Shown here: positions 7,166 to 14,314 of the stretch, in pieces
Position numbering within the stretch: position 1 is the stretch's first letter
Layout of the letters: each line of letters opens with the position of its first letter
From: Cryptoclostridium sp964637365
GTDB lineage: Bacteria; Bacillota; Dehalobacteriia; UBA7702
Assembly: GCA_964637365.1 (NCBI GenBank)
Contig: CAZWWH010000027.1
Location: forward strand, 1-21,758
Reading direction: 5' to 3'
Length of the DNA stretch: 21,758 bases
The notes under the pieces: generated by a model
Database searches by the model: none
What the model saw: only the letters and a program-made list of their open reading frames with translations
Told to the model about the DNA's origin: nothing
Made by a program: the position numbers and the translations under genes

Positions 7166-7884
7166 GTTTTTATTTAGAATGTAAAAAAATAAAACGAACA
7201 GGATTTCTGCCCGGTCTGATCGGCGGTGGGATTCTAGCGGCCATTGTCCCTGTTACAAATATGGCATTCCGTTCAGAAATTTATCTAGACATCACCGCGC
7301 CGCCTATGGAAGTGTTGCTGAACGCCAATTGGCAGATGATGGCGATGCTGAATGTACTCATCGTTATGGCAGGCGCATGTCTTATGTATCATACGGAATA
7401 TGGAGATAACGCTATCCAAAGAATGTGTACGCTGCCGATTCGAGAGAGCGAAATATTTTTTGGAAAATTTATGCTGATGGCGGCAATATGTTTTTTGATA
7501 TTATTCATAGAAGCGGCGGCAATTGCTTTTTGTGTCGTGCGCTGGTTTACACAGCCAACGAGTTTAATCATGGAAATATTTAAGAACTTTGGATATTCCT
7601 TTCTGCTGCTGATGCCAACGGCGCTGCTATCTTTACTGATCGCTGCGGCTTGTAAAAATATGTGGATTTCCCTGGGGATCGAAGTGATCTGCGTATTCAC
7701 CGCCACCCTGCTGCCCACCCATGATTCTATGTTATCACTGTTTCCCTTTTCCCTGCCCTTTCAGATATTTACGGGCACTGCAGAATCCACAATCCGCAAT
7801 TTCATCATCGCAGACATCATTGAAATGCTTGCTATCGCATTGGCAAGCACAATCTTTTTAAAGGTTAGGAGGTCTCTGGAATGA
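7162..7884 (+). CDS. LanE/MutE-type ABC permease
   Basis: A 240-residue integral membrane protein with about six hydrophobic segments and the N-terminal form MSFYLECKKIKRTGF common to LanE/LanG-type permeases (a short cytoplasmic stretch with E, K and R before the first helix). It starts within the stop of the ATPase gene (ATGA) and ends overlapping the second permease by four bases. With the adjacent permease it would form the membrane half of a heterodimeric exporter that removes antimicrobial peptides from the membrane. Assigned by topology, size and gene order; the sequence itself is weakly conserved. Confidence 0.78.
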   Translation: MSFYLECKKIKRTGFLPGLIGGGILAAIVPVTNMAFRSEIYLDITAPPMEVLLNANWQMMAMLNVLIVMAGACLMYHTEYGDNAIQRMCTLPIRESEIFFGKFMLMAAICFLILFIEAAAIAFCVVRWFTQPTSLIMEIFKNFGYSFLLLMPTALLSLLIAAACKNMWISLGIEVICVFTATLLPTHDSMLSLFPFSLPFQIFTGTAESTIRNFIIADIIEMLAIALASTIFLKVRRSLE

Positions 7885-8651
7885 ACTTTTTATCTCTTGT
7901 TGGCGTTGAGTGCAAAAAAATTCGCCGTTCAAAAATCCTTTTGATTCTGCTGATAGCAGCAGTTATTCTTTGGCTGCCTTCTATCTTTAACGCCCATTTA
8001 AATTTCGAGATGCAGGCAGAGGGGATTTCACCGGAAAATAACTTTCTGATCCAGGGCTTCATGGGAATGGCTTGGTTTATGTTTCCCGCAAGTATGGTTG
8101 TCGGCACCGTCCTGCTGAATCAAACGGAACGAAGTAATAAAGGCATTTTTAAAATGCTTACCCTGCCGGTATCCACGGTGAAATTATGCTTCGCCAAATT
8201 CGTTGTACTGACGGCATTGGCAGCGCTGCAAATTTTGATGACCGTAGGAATGTATTTTGTCAGTGCAGCCATCGCATCTCATACCCAAAGTTATGACTTC
8301 ATGTTGTCACCGATATTCGTTTTCAGAGAAGCCGGGATCATTTTTCTATCCTCCATTCCAATGCTCGCTTTCTTCTGGCTTTTATCCGTATGCATTCAAA
8401 CGCCAATTTTTTCCATTGGACTGGGACTCGCCTCTGTTGTACCGTCCGTTCTAGTCATAAACACCAAGGCTTGGTTTGCATATCCCATGGCATATCCCTT
8501 CTTTGTTGTATCTTCAGAATATGGAACACTGGCAACACGCTTAACGATGCCTCAGGTTGCATTCATTCCATGGCTGCCTGTTGCGTTGGTCATTACCGTA
8601 ATTTGCTTAATGGTTTCCTGCTGCCGTTTTGGGCAGGCTGAAAGGAGATGA
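7881..8651 (+). CDS. LanG/MutG-type ABC permease
   Basis: A 256-residue membrane protein with about six helices and an N-terminus (MNFLSLVGVECKKIRRSKILLILL) that parallels the preceding permease, as expected for the second subunit of a LanFEG set. Start and stop both overlap neighbours by four bases (ATGA), so expression is tightly coupled. GGAGG lies a few bases before the start. The middle segment NQTERSNKGIFKMLTLPVSTVKL resembles NAIQRMCTLPIRESEI in the partner, the conserved cytoplasmic coupling region of this permease family. Confidence 0.78.
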   Translation: MNFLSLVGVECKKIRRSKILLILLIAAVILWLPSIFNAHLNFEMQAEGISPENNFLIQGFMGMAWFMFPASMVVGTVLLNQTERSNKGIFKMLTLPVSTVKLCFAKFVVLTALAALQILMTVGMYFVSAAIASHTQSYDFMLSPIFVFREAGIIFLSSIPMLAFFWLLSVCIQTPIFSIGLGLASVVPSVLVINTKAWFAYPMAYPFFVVSSEYGTLATRLTMPQVAFIPWLPVALVITVICLMVSCCRFGQAERR

Positions 8652-8656
8652 TTTTT

Positions 8657-8926
8657 ATGAAAAACATTCTAACGGCCGTCAGCGCCATTATGATTTTTAT
8701 CCCCTGGACAATTCTTCCGCTGAGAATGTTTGAGTGGGCCTTAATGTCACCTGTTGCAGAAATTATGATATCCTGTTATGCTGTCTTTATGATTTTTAGC
8801 GGCATTTTTACCATTGTTTCCTATGTGAAAGCCCGGGCACAAAGCAGTCTTATGAAGGTTTGCCTCGTGATAAACAGCTTGTATGCCATTGGCGGCATCG
8901 CCGCACTGGCTATGATGGTATTATAA
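8657..8926 (+). CDS. Small three-helix membrane protein, fourth gene of the LanFEG-type operon
   Basis: An 89-residue, very hydrophobic protein with about three membrane helices (roughly 4-22, 33-56 and 67-87) and a short basic loop (YVKARAQ). I do not recognise a family. The ATG at 8657 is preferred over one at 8648, because the AAAGGAG site directly abuts the latter but lies nine bases before the former. The gene follows the LanG-like permease without a gap and is the last of the operon, so a helper or immunity role next to the transporter is likely but unproven. The 105 bases after it hold nothing I can identify before the shared terminator. Confidence 0.65.
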   Translation: MKNILTAVSAIMIFIPWTILPLRMFEWALMSPVAEIMISCYAVFMIFSGIFTIVSYVKARAQSSLMKVCLVINSLYAIGGIAALAMMVL

Positions 8927-9031
8927 CAAGCATACACGGAAAGCCGGTAATGTGAATCTAGAAAAATATGATAGTAATATGGAAGCAAATAAAAACGGCA
9001 TTGCCACAAAACAGTACCGTCATTTGAGAAG

Positions 9032-9072
9032 AAAACGCCCTTGCACCAAATCAGGCAGCAAGGGCGTTTTTT
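9032..9072. terminator. Shared bidirectional terminator between the LanFEG-type operon and feoB
   Basis: AAAACGCCCTTGC at 9032-9044 pairs perfectly with GCAAGGGCGTTTT at 9058-9070 around a 13-base loop and is followed by TT. The feoB stop codon (9071-9073, minus strand) abuts the stem. A-rich and T-rich outer ends let the hairpin serve both converging operons. Confidence 0.88.
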
Positions 9073-11089
9073 AGATTGATACGAAAAGGGAAACAACTTG
9101 GTAAAAACTGAAAGCGCAAAGCCAGGCCACAGTTGTCTGAAAGGCCGAAGCCAGAGCGGCTTTTCCCAAAGAGCCAAGCTCTCGCCGGGTAACGGCAAAC
9201 GATGCCACGCAGGGCATATAAAGCAAGGTAAAAATCAGAAAGGAATAGGCCGACAAAGGCGAGAAAATAGCACCAAGGGAGGAGGCCAACGCCACAGAAT
9301 CACCTGCCCCAATTAGGATGGACAAGGTACTGATGACGGTCTCTTTCGACATTAGGCCAGTGACCAAAGCAGTAGAACAGCGCCAATCTCCAAATCCCAA
9401 GGGAGAAAATATCGGCGCTAAAATCTTCCCAAATCCCGCCAGCATACTATCACCGCTGTCCGCCACCTGATTCAAGGTGAGGTCAAAGCTCTGAAGCAAC
9501 CAAATTACGATGGAGGCGGCGAAGATCACCGTAAAAGCTCGCGTGATAAAATCCCGGGTTTCCTGCCACAAATTCATGGCCACTACCTTCTTATCGGGAA
9601 TGCGGTAAGATGGCAGTTCCATCAGAAACGGCATGGGTTTTCCCTTAAAAATCGTATGTTTCATCAGCAGAGCGCAGAGGATCCCTACCAGGATTCCTCC
9701 AATGTATAGGGAAATCATAACCAAGCCACGGTAATGCTGAAAAAAGGCCATGGTAAAGACGGAATAAATGGGCAGCTTAGCGGAACATGACATAAATGGA
9801 AGCAGCAAAATGGTCATTTTGCGGTCACGGTCGCTGCCCAAAGAGCGGGTAGACATGACCGCGGGTACGGTGCAGCCAAACCCCAGCAGCATCGGCACAA
9901 AAGAACGGCCAGAAAGGCCGATTTTGCGCAAAAGATGGTCAAAAACAAAGGCCACACGGGCCATATAGCCGCTGCCTTCCAGCAAGGCCAGAAAAAAGAA
10001 CAACAATATAATGGTGGGTAAAAAAGAAAGAATTGAGCCCACCCCGGCAAAGGCCCCATCAATCACCAAGGAACGCACAACGGGATTCAGGCCCACATCT
10101 ACCAACAAGGTTTCAGTAAGCGCAGTGATTTCAGCCACGCCAGCGGCCATCCAAGCGTTGAAAATCGGGCCGATCAGCCCAAAGGTCAAATAAAAGATCA
10201 CCGCCATAATCGCCACAAAAATAGGCATGGCCAAGACGCGATGGGTTAAAACTCTATCAATTTTAACGGAACGGACATGCCCGGTATCGGTATTTTCCCC
10301 TTTGAGACAGGGACAACAATGCTTCTCAATGAACTCATAGCGCATATCGGCAATGGCTGCGTCACGGTCGGTTTCCAAGCGCAGTTCCATTTCCTCCACC
10401 AGAATTTCTACCAGCTTGCTGTCGTATTCAGACAAGGCCATGCGGGATTTAATCTCATCATCCCCCTCTACAATTTTAGAGGCGGCAAAGCGAATCGGTA
10501 AATCGGCGGCCACAGCTGCGTCCTCTATGATATGGGCGATGGAATGAATGGCTTTGTGGGTAGCGCCGCTGCAAAAATCCATTTTTTGGGGCAACACCCG
10601 ATTTTGGGCAGTATCAATGGCGATTTTCACCAACTCATCAATGCCTTCGTCACGAAAGGCGGAAATTGGCACCACAGGAATGCCCAACACGCGCTGTAGG
10701 GAGTCGATATCAAGATGACGTCCGCTGGCACGAAGCTCATCCATCATATTCACAGCAAGCACAGTGGGAAAATTCATTTCAATGACCTGCAAGGTCAAAT
10801 ATAAGCTCCGTTCAAAGCAGGTGGAATCAATGACATTGACAACCACATCTGGTTTGGATTGCAGCAAATATTCTCGGGTAATCCTCTCTTCCTCGGTATA
10901 TGGGGAAAGAGAATAAATCCCGGGTAAATCCACAATCTCGGCTTCATGATGATGTTTCACGATGCCCTGTTTCATTTCAACAGTGGTACCGGGGAAATTG
11001 CCCACATTAAGGCTGGATCCGGTCATCTGATTGAACAAGGTTGTTTTACCACTGTTCTGGTTCCCCACCAAGGCTATTTCAACGGACAT
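9071..11089 (-). CDS. feoB: FeoB ferrous iron transporter
   Basis: A 672-residue Fe(II) transporter with an N-terminal cytoplasmic G protein and a C-terminal membrane pore. The G motifs are complete: GNQNSGKTT (9-17), GTT in NFPGTTVE (34-36), DLPG (54-57) and NMMD (114-117). A helical spacer follows, then two Gate-type membrane repeats, including GFGCTVPAVMSTRSL and the Cys-containing YMPCVASFAVTRRE near the end. Length fits the family, with a short C-terminus. The start overlaps the 3' end of feoA by 16 bases and is preceded by GGAGG, so FeoA and FeoB are co-translated. The stop codon abuts a strong hairpin. Iron control is suggested by the Fur-like site upstream of feoA. Confidence 0.96.
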   Translation of the reverse strand: MSVEIALVGNQNSGKTTLFNQMTGSSLNVGNFPGTTVEMKQGIVKHHHEAEIVDLPGIYSLSPYTEEERITREYLLQSKPDVVVNVIDSTCFERSLYLTLQVIEMNFPTVLAVNMMDELRASGRHLDIDSLQRVLGIPVVPISAFRDEGIDELVKIAIDTAQNRVLPQKMDFCSGATHKAIHSIAHIIEDAAVAADLPIRFAASKIVEGDDEIKSRMALSEYDSKLVEILVEEMELRLETDRDAAIADMRYEFIEKHCCPCLKGENTDTGHVRSVKIDRVLTHRVLAMPIFVAIMAVIFYLTFGLIGPIFNAWMAAGVAEITALTETLLVDVGLNPVVRSLVIDGAFAGVGSILSFLPTIILLFFFLALLEGSGYMARVAFVFDHLLRKIGLSGRSFVPMLLGFGCTVPAVMSTRSLGSDRDRKMTILLLPFMSCSAKLPIYSVFTMAFFQHYRGLVMISLYIGGILVGILCALLMKHTIFKGKPMPFLMELPSYRIPDKKVVAMNLWQETRDFITRAFTVIFAASIVIWLLQSFDLTLNQVADSGDSMLAGFGKILAPIFSPLGFGDWRCSTALVTGLMSKETVISTLSILIGAGDSVALASSLGAIFSPLSAYSFLIFTLLYMPCVASFAVTRRELGSLGKAALASAFQTTVAWLCAFSFYQVVSLFVSI

Positions 11090-11316
11090 GGAGGAACCTC
11101 CCTGACCTCGATATTTCGGGCGTCATCCTTCCGCAAAGTCAACTCATAGCCACGGAGGCACACCTCCATGGGATCTCCCAAAGGAGCGACTTTACGTACC
11201 ATAATACGGGTTTTTGGCGTGAGCCCCATGTCCAGCAAACGGCGGCGCAGAAGCTGTTCACAGCGAACGGCTTCTATGATACCGCTTTCGCCTGATTTCA
11301 TTTGATCCAGTGTCAT
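11074..11316 (-). CDS. feoA: FeoA, SH3-like partner of FeoB
   Basis: An 80-residue protein with the FeoA SH3-like core: RRRLLDMGLTPKTRI followed by PLGDPMEVCLRGYELTLRKDDARNIEV. FeoA is a small cytosolic protein needed for Fe(II) uptake through FeoB. I placed the start at 11316, where GGAGAG lies a few bases upstream and the length matches the usual 75-85 residues. Upstream in-frame ATGs (11328 and beyond) lack a good ribosome binding site and would add an unusual tail. The gene ends inside feoB. It is preceded by an unusually long untranslated region. Confidence 0.9.
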   Translation of the reverse strand: MTLDQMKSGESGIIEAVRCEQLLRRRLLDMGLTPKTRIMVRKVAPLGDPMEVCLRGYELTLRKDDARNIEVREVPPCPLK

Positions 11317-11609
11317 AAATCTCTCCATCCAAATTCTCAATGACTCTATACTCTCAATATTTTTAGACGCCCACTCTCTCCAAAGTGGACGACGTACCCC
11401 AATAGTAAGCAAAAGCTAACTGAAAATTAGCAAAAAGTAAGCGGCACACGGTGCCGCTGCAAATTGCACATAAAAAACAGAACAAAACAGGTCGTAGGCC
11501 ATATTTGAATCAATGAACAGTATCCCCCTACTTGCACTATTCACTGAAACCGAACAAATTAATGCTTATCATATGGCGCTGGAACGCCAATTTTCTTTTT
11601 TGTATCATT
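11317..11609 (-). other. Long feoA leader region with several hairpins
   Basis: About 290 bases separate the predicted promoter start point from feoA and carry no convincing gene. In transcript order there is a small hairpin TGGCG-TTCCAG-CGCCA, the intrinsic terminator at 11433-11458, the inverted repeat GCTAA/TTAGC at 11415-11431, and CCACT/AGTGG at 11371-11388. I found no strong second promoter between the terminator and feoA. I did not recognise any known metal riboswitch here. Confidence 0.5.
11433..11458 (-). terminator. Intrinsic terminator inside the feoA leader
   Basis: On the minus strand AGCGGCAC and GTGCCGCT form an 8-bp stem around CGT, followed by TACTTTTTG. It is the first terminator-like signal after the lpdD-like gene (200 bases earlier) and after the Fur-like promoter (about 150 bases earlier), and it precedes feoA by about 115 bases. 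Confidence 0.7.
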
Positions 11610-11638
11610 ATCATAGGGCAAAGCCTATCGAATGTCAA
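11601..11638 (-). promoter_or_regulatory. Promoter with overlapping Fur-like box upstream of feoAB
   Basis: On the minus strand a perfect TTGACA (11633-11638), a 17-base spacer and TATGAT (11610-11615). The -10 opens TATGATAATGATACA (11601-11615), which contains GATAAT followed by GATACA, 10 of 12 matches to two tandem GATAAT Fur hexamers. The spacer holds a small inverted repeat ATAGG/CCTAT (11616-11630 area) that could alternatively suit a DtxR-type regulator. Either way, a metal-dependent repressor bound here would block the polymerase. Confidence 0.6.
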
Positions 11639-11657
11639 CCATCATTTTCTTGCGATT

Positions 11658-12023
11658 TCATGGAATATCTTTAGATTCAGAAAATTCCAACAATTCATCT
11701 AGAGTATGGAGGACCTTTTGGACGCCTTTTTCATGGATGTCTAACACGAACCGTATCTCCTCCTTGGTGATGTTATCAAGATGAAATCCCGCTGTAACCA
11801 CACAGCGGCACTGATAACGGCGGGACACAGTCTCCGCCAGAGACTCGGCCAAAGCGTCATCCCGATGGTTTTGTGCAGTATAGGTCATGGTCTTACCGCA
11901 ATCCCCCACCGTTACACTGCCAATATGGGCAACACCGCCAAAAACGGAAATCAGGACATCACCGCCGAACAAACGAAGGTCATAGGAAATGGCCGTACGG
12001 CCGCGGCCTGCTTTAATTACCAT
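11658..12023 (-). CDS. LpdD-like prenyl-flavin decarboxylase accessory protein
   Basis: A 121-residue protein with an N-terminal sheet region containing FGGVAHIGSVTVGD (27-40), the GG-x-x-HIG pattern of the small LpdD-like family found with UbiD-type gallate decarboxylases and described as a prenylated-flavin chaperone domain. In lactobacilli LpdB (UbiX), LpdC (UbiD) and LpdD are found together, and here the same three functions sit in one operon. The start at 12023 is three bases after the ubiX stop, so translation is coupled. It is the last gene of the long minus-strand unit. No terminator follows directly; the next is at 11433-11458. Identification rests on motif and neighbours. Confidence 0.65.
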   Translation of the reverse strand: MVIKAGRGRTAISYDLRLFGGDVLISVFGGVAHIGSVTVGDCGKTMTYTAQNHRDDALAESLAETVSRRYQCRCVVTAGFHLDNITKEEIRFVLDIHEKGVQKVLHTLDELLEFSESKDIP

Positions 12024-12026
12024 AAA

Positions 12027-12581
12027 TCATTCCCCCCATCTACGGTAAAGATTGTGAGGAATCTTCAGCAAATCCAGGAGTTTTCCCACAGATTGATCCA
12101 CGACGTCTTCAATGGTCTCAGGCTTATGATAAAAAGCAGGCATCGGAGGTACCACAATGCCTCCGGCCTCGGTAACGGTCAGCATATTTTTCAGATGGAT
12201 GGCCGTCAACGGCGTTTCCCTGACCATCAACAAGAGCGGACGGCGCTCCTTTAGAGCCACATCCGCACTGCGGACAATGAGATTGTCGCTAAAGCCGTTA
12301 GCCACGGCGGACAGAGTTTTCATGCTGCAGGGAACGATGATAGTAGCGTCAATACCATAGGAACCGCTGGCAGCGGGTGCAGAAAGATCGTTATAGTCGC
12401 AGACAGCGTCGGCTAGGGAAAAAATGTAGTCTTCGGTAAACTCCGTTTCCAGTGCCATAGTCTCTTTTGCCCAGGGACTCATCACCAAAGTAACATGGTG
12501 TTCCGTTTCCTTTAAGATCTCCAACAAGCGGATCCCATAACGGGTACCGGTAGCACCGGTGATTCCCACAAGGATTTTCAT
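12027..12581 (-). CDS. ubiX: UbiX-family flavin prenyltransferase
   Basis: A 184-residue flavoprotein that attaches a dimethylallyl group to reduced FMN to make prenyl-FMN, the cofactor of UbiD decarboxylases. Visible are the N-terminal nucleotide-binding loop GITGATGTRYGIRLLE (7-22), the VPCSMKTLSAVANG segment, and the diagnostic RETPLTAIHLKNM with the phosphate-binding Arg, followed by GGIVVPPMPAFYHKP. Full family length. Its ATG overlaps the hyuB stop by four bases (ATGA), so it is part of the operon rather than an independent ubiquinone-type gene. UbiD lies two genes upstream in the same unit. Confidence 0.92.
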   Translation of the reverse strand: MKILVGITGATGTRYGIRLLEILKETEHHVTLVMSPWAKETMALETEFTEDYIFSLADAVCDYNDLSAPAASGSYGIDATIIVPCSMKTLSAVANGFSDNLIVRSADVALKERRPLLLMVRETPLTAIHLKNMLTVTEAGGIVVPPMPAFYHKPETIEDVVDQSVGKLLDLLKIPHNLYRRWGE

Positions 12582-14314
12582 ATCATTTCCTCCCGCAGTT
12601 TTTTGGTGGCGGATTCGTCAACGCCATAGTCGGTAATGACAACGCCATAAACCTCTTTGGCGGTTTCCACGGTGATAATTTCGTCCAGCACATCATCATA
12701 AACCTTCTGAACAGGACGTTTTAAGGGATTGCCCCAACCGCCGCCACCACAGGATTCAAGATAGACGCGATCGCCCTTAGCAACGTGGCGGGGATATTCT
12801 TTACTTTCCATAGCAACAGCATTCCCTTCGTGAACAAAAACGGCCTTGTTGAGACTGCCTTTGTGTCCCCCCTCCAGACCATAAGGCGCGAATTTCATTC
12901 CGTCGCCAAACATAACGATATCACTGGTATCGTCATATATTTCAAAGGCAAAGCGCATGCCGGCACCGCCGCGATACTCCCCAGCCCCGGCAGTGTCGGT
13001 ATTCATTTCATGCCATAAGGTGAGATGGGGATATTGGGCTTCATTGGATTCAATATTGGGGGTCTTCACACCACCGAAATTAGACATGGCAGACATATAG
13101 GCTTTGCCGTCCATTCCCTTCATGGCTCCGCCGCTGCCAGTGGAGCAGAAAGAAAAACCAACGTAAAAACGGTTGGTACGAGGATCCACACCATAATAGG
13201 AGGGACCTGCATAACGGCCGTACCCTGCGGAAACGCGTCCCGAATCCGCCTGGTCCAGAGCCTGGAAAATCGTGCCAATGATTTCGCTGGCCGGCGTTAA
13301 GGTACAAAGGGTCATGGGAGCAGGCTCATAGGGATTTACCAGGGATCCTTTGGGCAAATTCACCTCAATACAGCGGAAAGCGCCGCCATTGCGGGGAATA
13401 TCCGCGCCAAGGAACCATAAGGCCGCGATGCCCGACGCTGTGGTAGCAGTCACCACCGAGGTATTGATAAAGCCTTTGACTTGAGGGTCTGTCCCCTCAA
13501 AATCTACCAGCATACGGTCGCCGTTAATTTTAACCGCCACTTGGATTTTTACCGGTTCTTCCTGGAAACCGTCGTCGTCGATGTATTCCGTGGCGCAGTA
13601 AACACCGTCAGGCACCTCGGAAATGCGCTTACGGGTAAGGGCCTCCGTCTGTTCCAGTGTTTCCGCCACGGCCTTTCGCACTGTGGCGGCGGAATAAGTA
13701 TCTACCATTTCCTTTATGCGCTTGGCGGCCAAGCGGTTGGAACCGATTTGTGCCAACAGATCGCTTTTCATCATGGCGGGGTTACGGGTATTATGAATAA
13801 TCAGCTCCAGAACATCCTCGAGCATTTCATTGTTTTTCATCAGTTTGGTGGGAGGAATGCGAATGCCCTCCTGAAAGATTTCCGTAGCTTTGGGATTGTA
13901 GCTGCCGGCGGTGGAGCCGCCGATATCGCCATGGTGGGCGCGGCTGACGCAAAAACAGAGCAACTCCCCTTCGGCAAACACGGGAGTGATGATTCCAATG
14001 TCCGGCAGGTGATTCCCGCCGTCATAGGGATCATTGATAATAAAAACATCGCCATCCTCAATTTTGGTTCCGTAGCGGCGCAGCACAGACTTGACACTAA
14101 AGGAACCCGCCGTGGCCAAAATGGGAATGCCGCTCAACTGGGAGACGAGATCTCCCTGGTCATCACAGATGCAGCAAGCGAAGTCGCAAGCCTCGGCAAA
14201 AATAGGAGAATGGGCGGAATGCTCTAGAGACAAGCCCATTTCTCCGGTGATACTATCGAGTCGGTTGGCAATGACTGTGCGGTTGATGATATCCTCCATA
14301 CGCTGTTCCATCAT
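12578..14314 (-). CDS. hyuB: Hydantoinase/oxoprolinase subunit B (HyuB family)
   Basis: A 578-residue protein of the HyuB family, which with HyuA forms ATP-dependent enzymes: N-methylhydantoinase, 5-oxoprolinase and the related acetone/acetophenone carboxylases. Conserved segments are EHSAHSPIFAEACDFACCICD (31-51), INDPYDGGNHLPDIGI (93-108), RAHHGDIGG (125-133) with likely metal-binding His and Asp residues, and the Gly-rich AGAGEYRGGAGMRF near the C-terminal third. Start and stop overlap hyuA and ubiX by four bases each. An ATG pair at the start has GGAGG six bases before the first. No zinc-binding gamma subunit of acetone carboxylase is encoded nearby, which favours a hydantoinase-like over an acetone-carboxylase-like role. 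Substrate unknown. Confidence 0.9.
   Translation of the reverse strand: MMEQRMEDIINRTVIANRLDSITGEMGLSLEHSAHSPIFAEACDFACCICDDQGDLVSQLSGIPILATAGSFSVKSVLRRYGTKIEDGDVFIINDPYDGGNHLPDIGIITPVFAEGELLCFCVSRAHHGDIGGSTAGSYNPKATEIFQEGIRIPPTKLMKNNEMLEDVLELIIHNTRNPAMMKSDLLAQIGSNRLAAKRIKEMVDTYSAATVRKAVAETLEQTEALTRKRISEVPDGVYCATEYIDDDGFQEEPVKIQVAVKINGDRMLVDFEGTDPQVKGFINTSVVTATTASGIAALWFLGADIPRNGGAFRCIEVNLPKGSLVNPYEPAPMTLCTLTPASEIIGTIFQALDQADSGRVSAGYGRYAGPSYYGVDPRTNRFYVGFSFCSTGSGGAMKGMDGKAYMSAMSNFGGVKTPNIESNEAQYPHLTLWHEMNTDTAGAGEYRGGAGMRFAFEIYDDTSDIVMFGDGMKFAPYGLEGGHKGSLNKAVFVHEGNAVAMESKEYPRHVAKGDRVYLESCGGGGWGNPLKRPVQKVYDDVLDEIITVETAKEVYGVVITDYGVDESATKKLREEMI

Noticed and set aside
4162..8926. A full lantibiotic biosynthesis cluster
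   Set aside because: No precursor peptide with leader, no LanB/LanC/LanM and no LanT or LanP gene is present on either strand, so only the resistance part is claimed.
11416..11502. A 28-codon ORF on the minus strand in the feoA leader (starts MAYDLFCSVFYV)
   Set aside because: Its ATG has no ribosome binding site at a usable distance and its frame runs through the terminator stem. Kept only as a remote option for a short iron-controlled peptide.
11317..11609. A known metal-sensing riboswitch (NiCo/czcD type) in the feo leader
   Set aside because: I looked for its conserved blocks on the minus strand and did not find them in order.
13481..14227. 248-codon open frame antisense to hyuB
   Set aside because: The opposite frame encodes the conserved HyuB motifs. 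The antisense product has no family features and no start signals.
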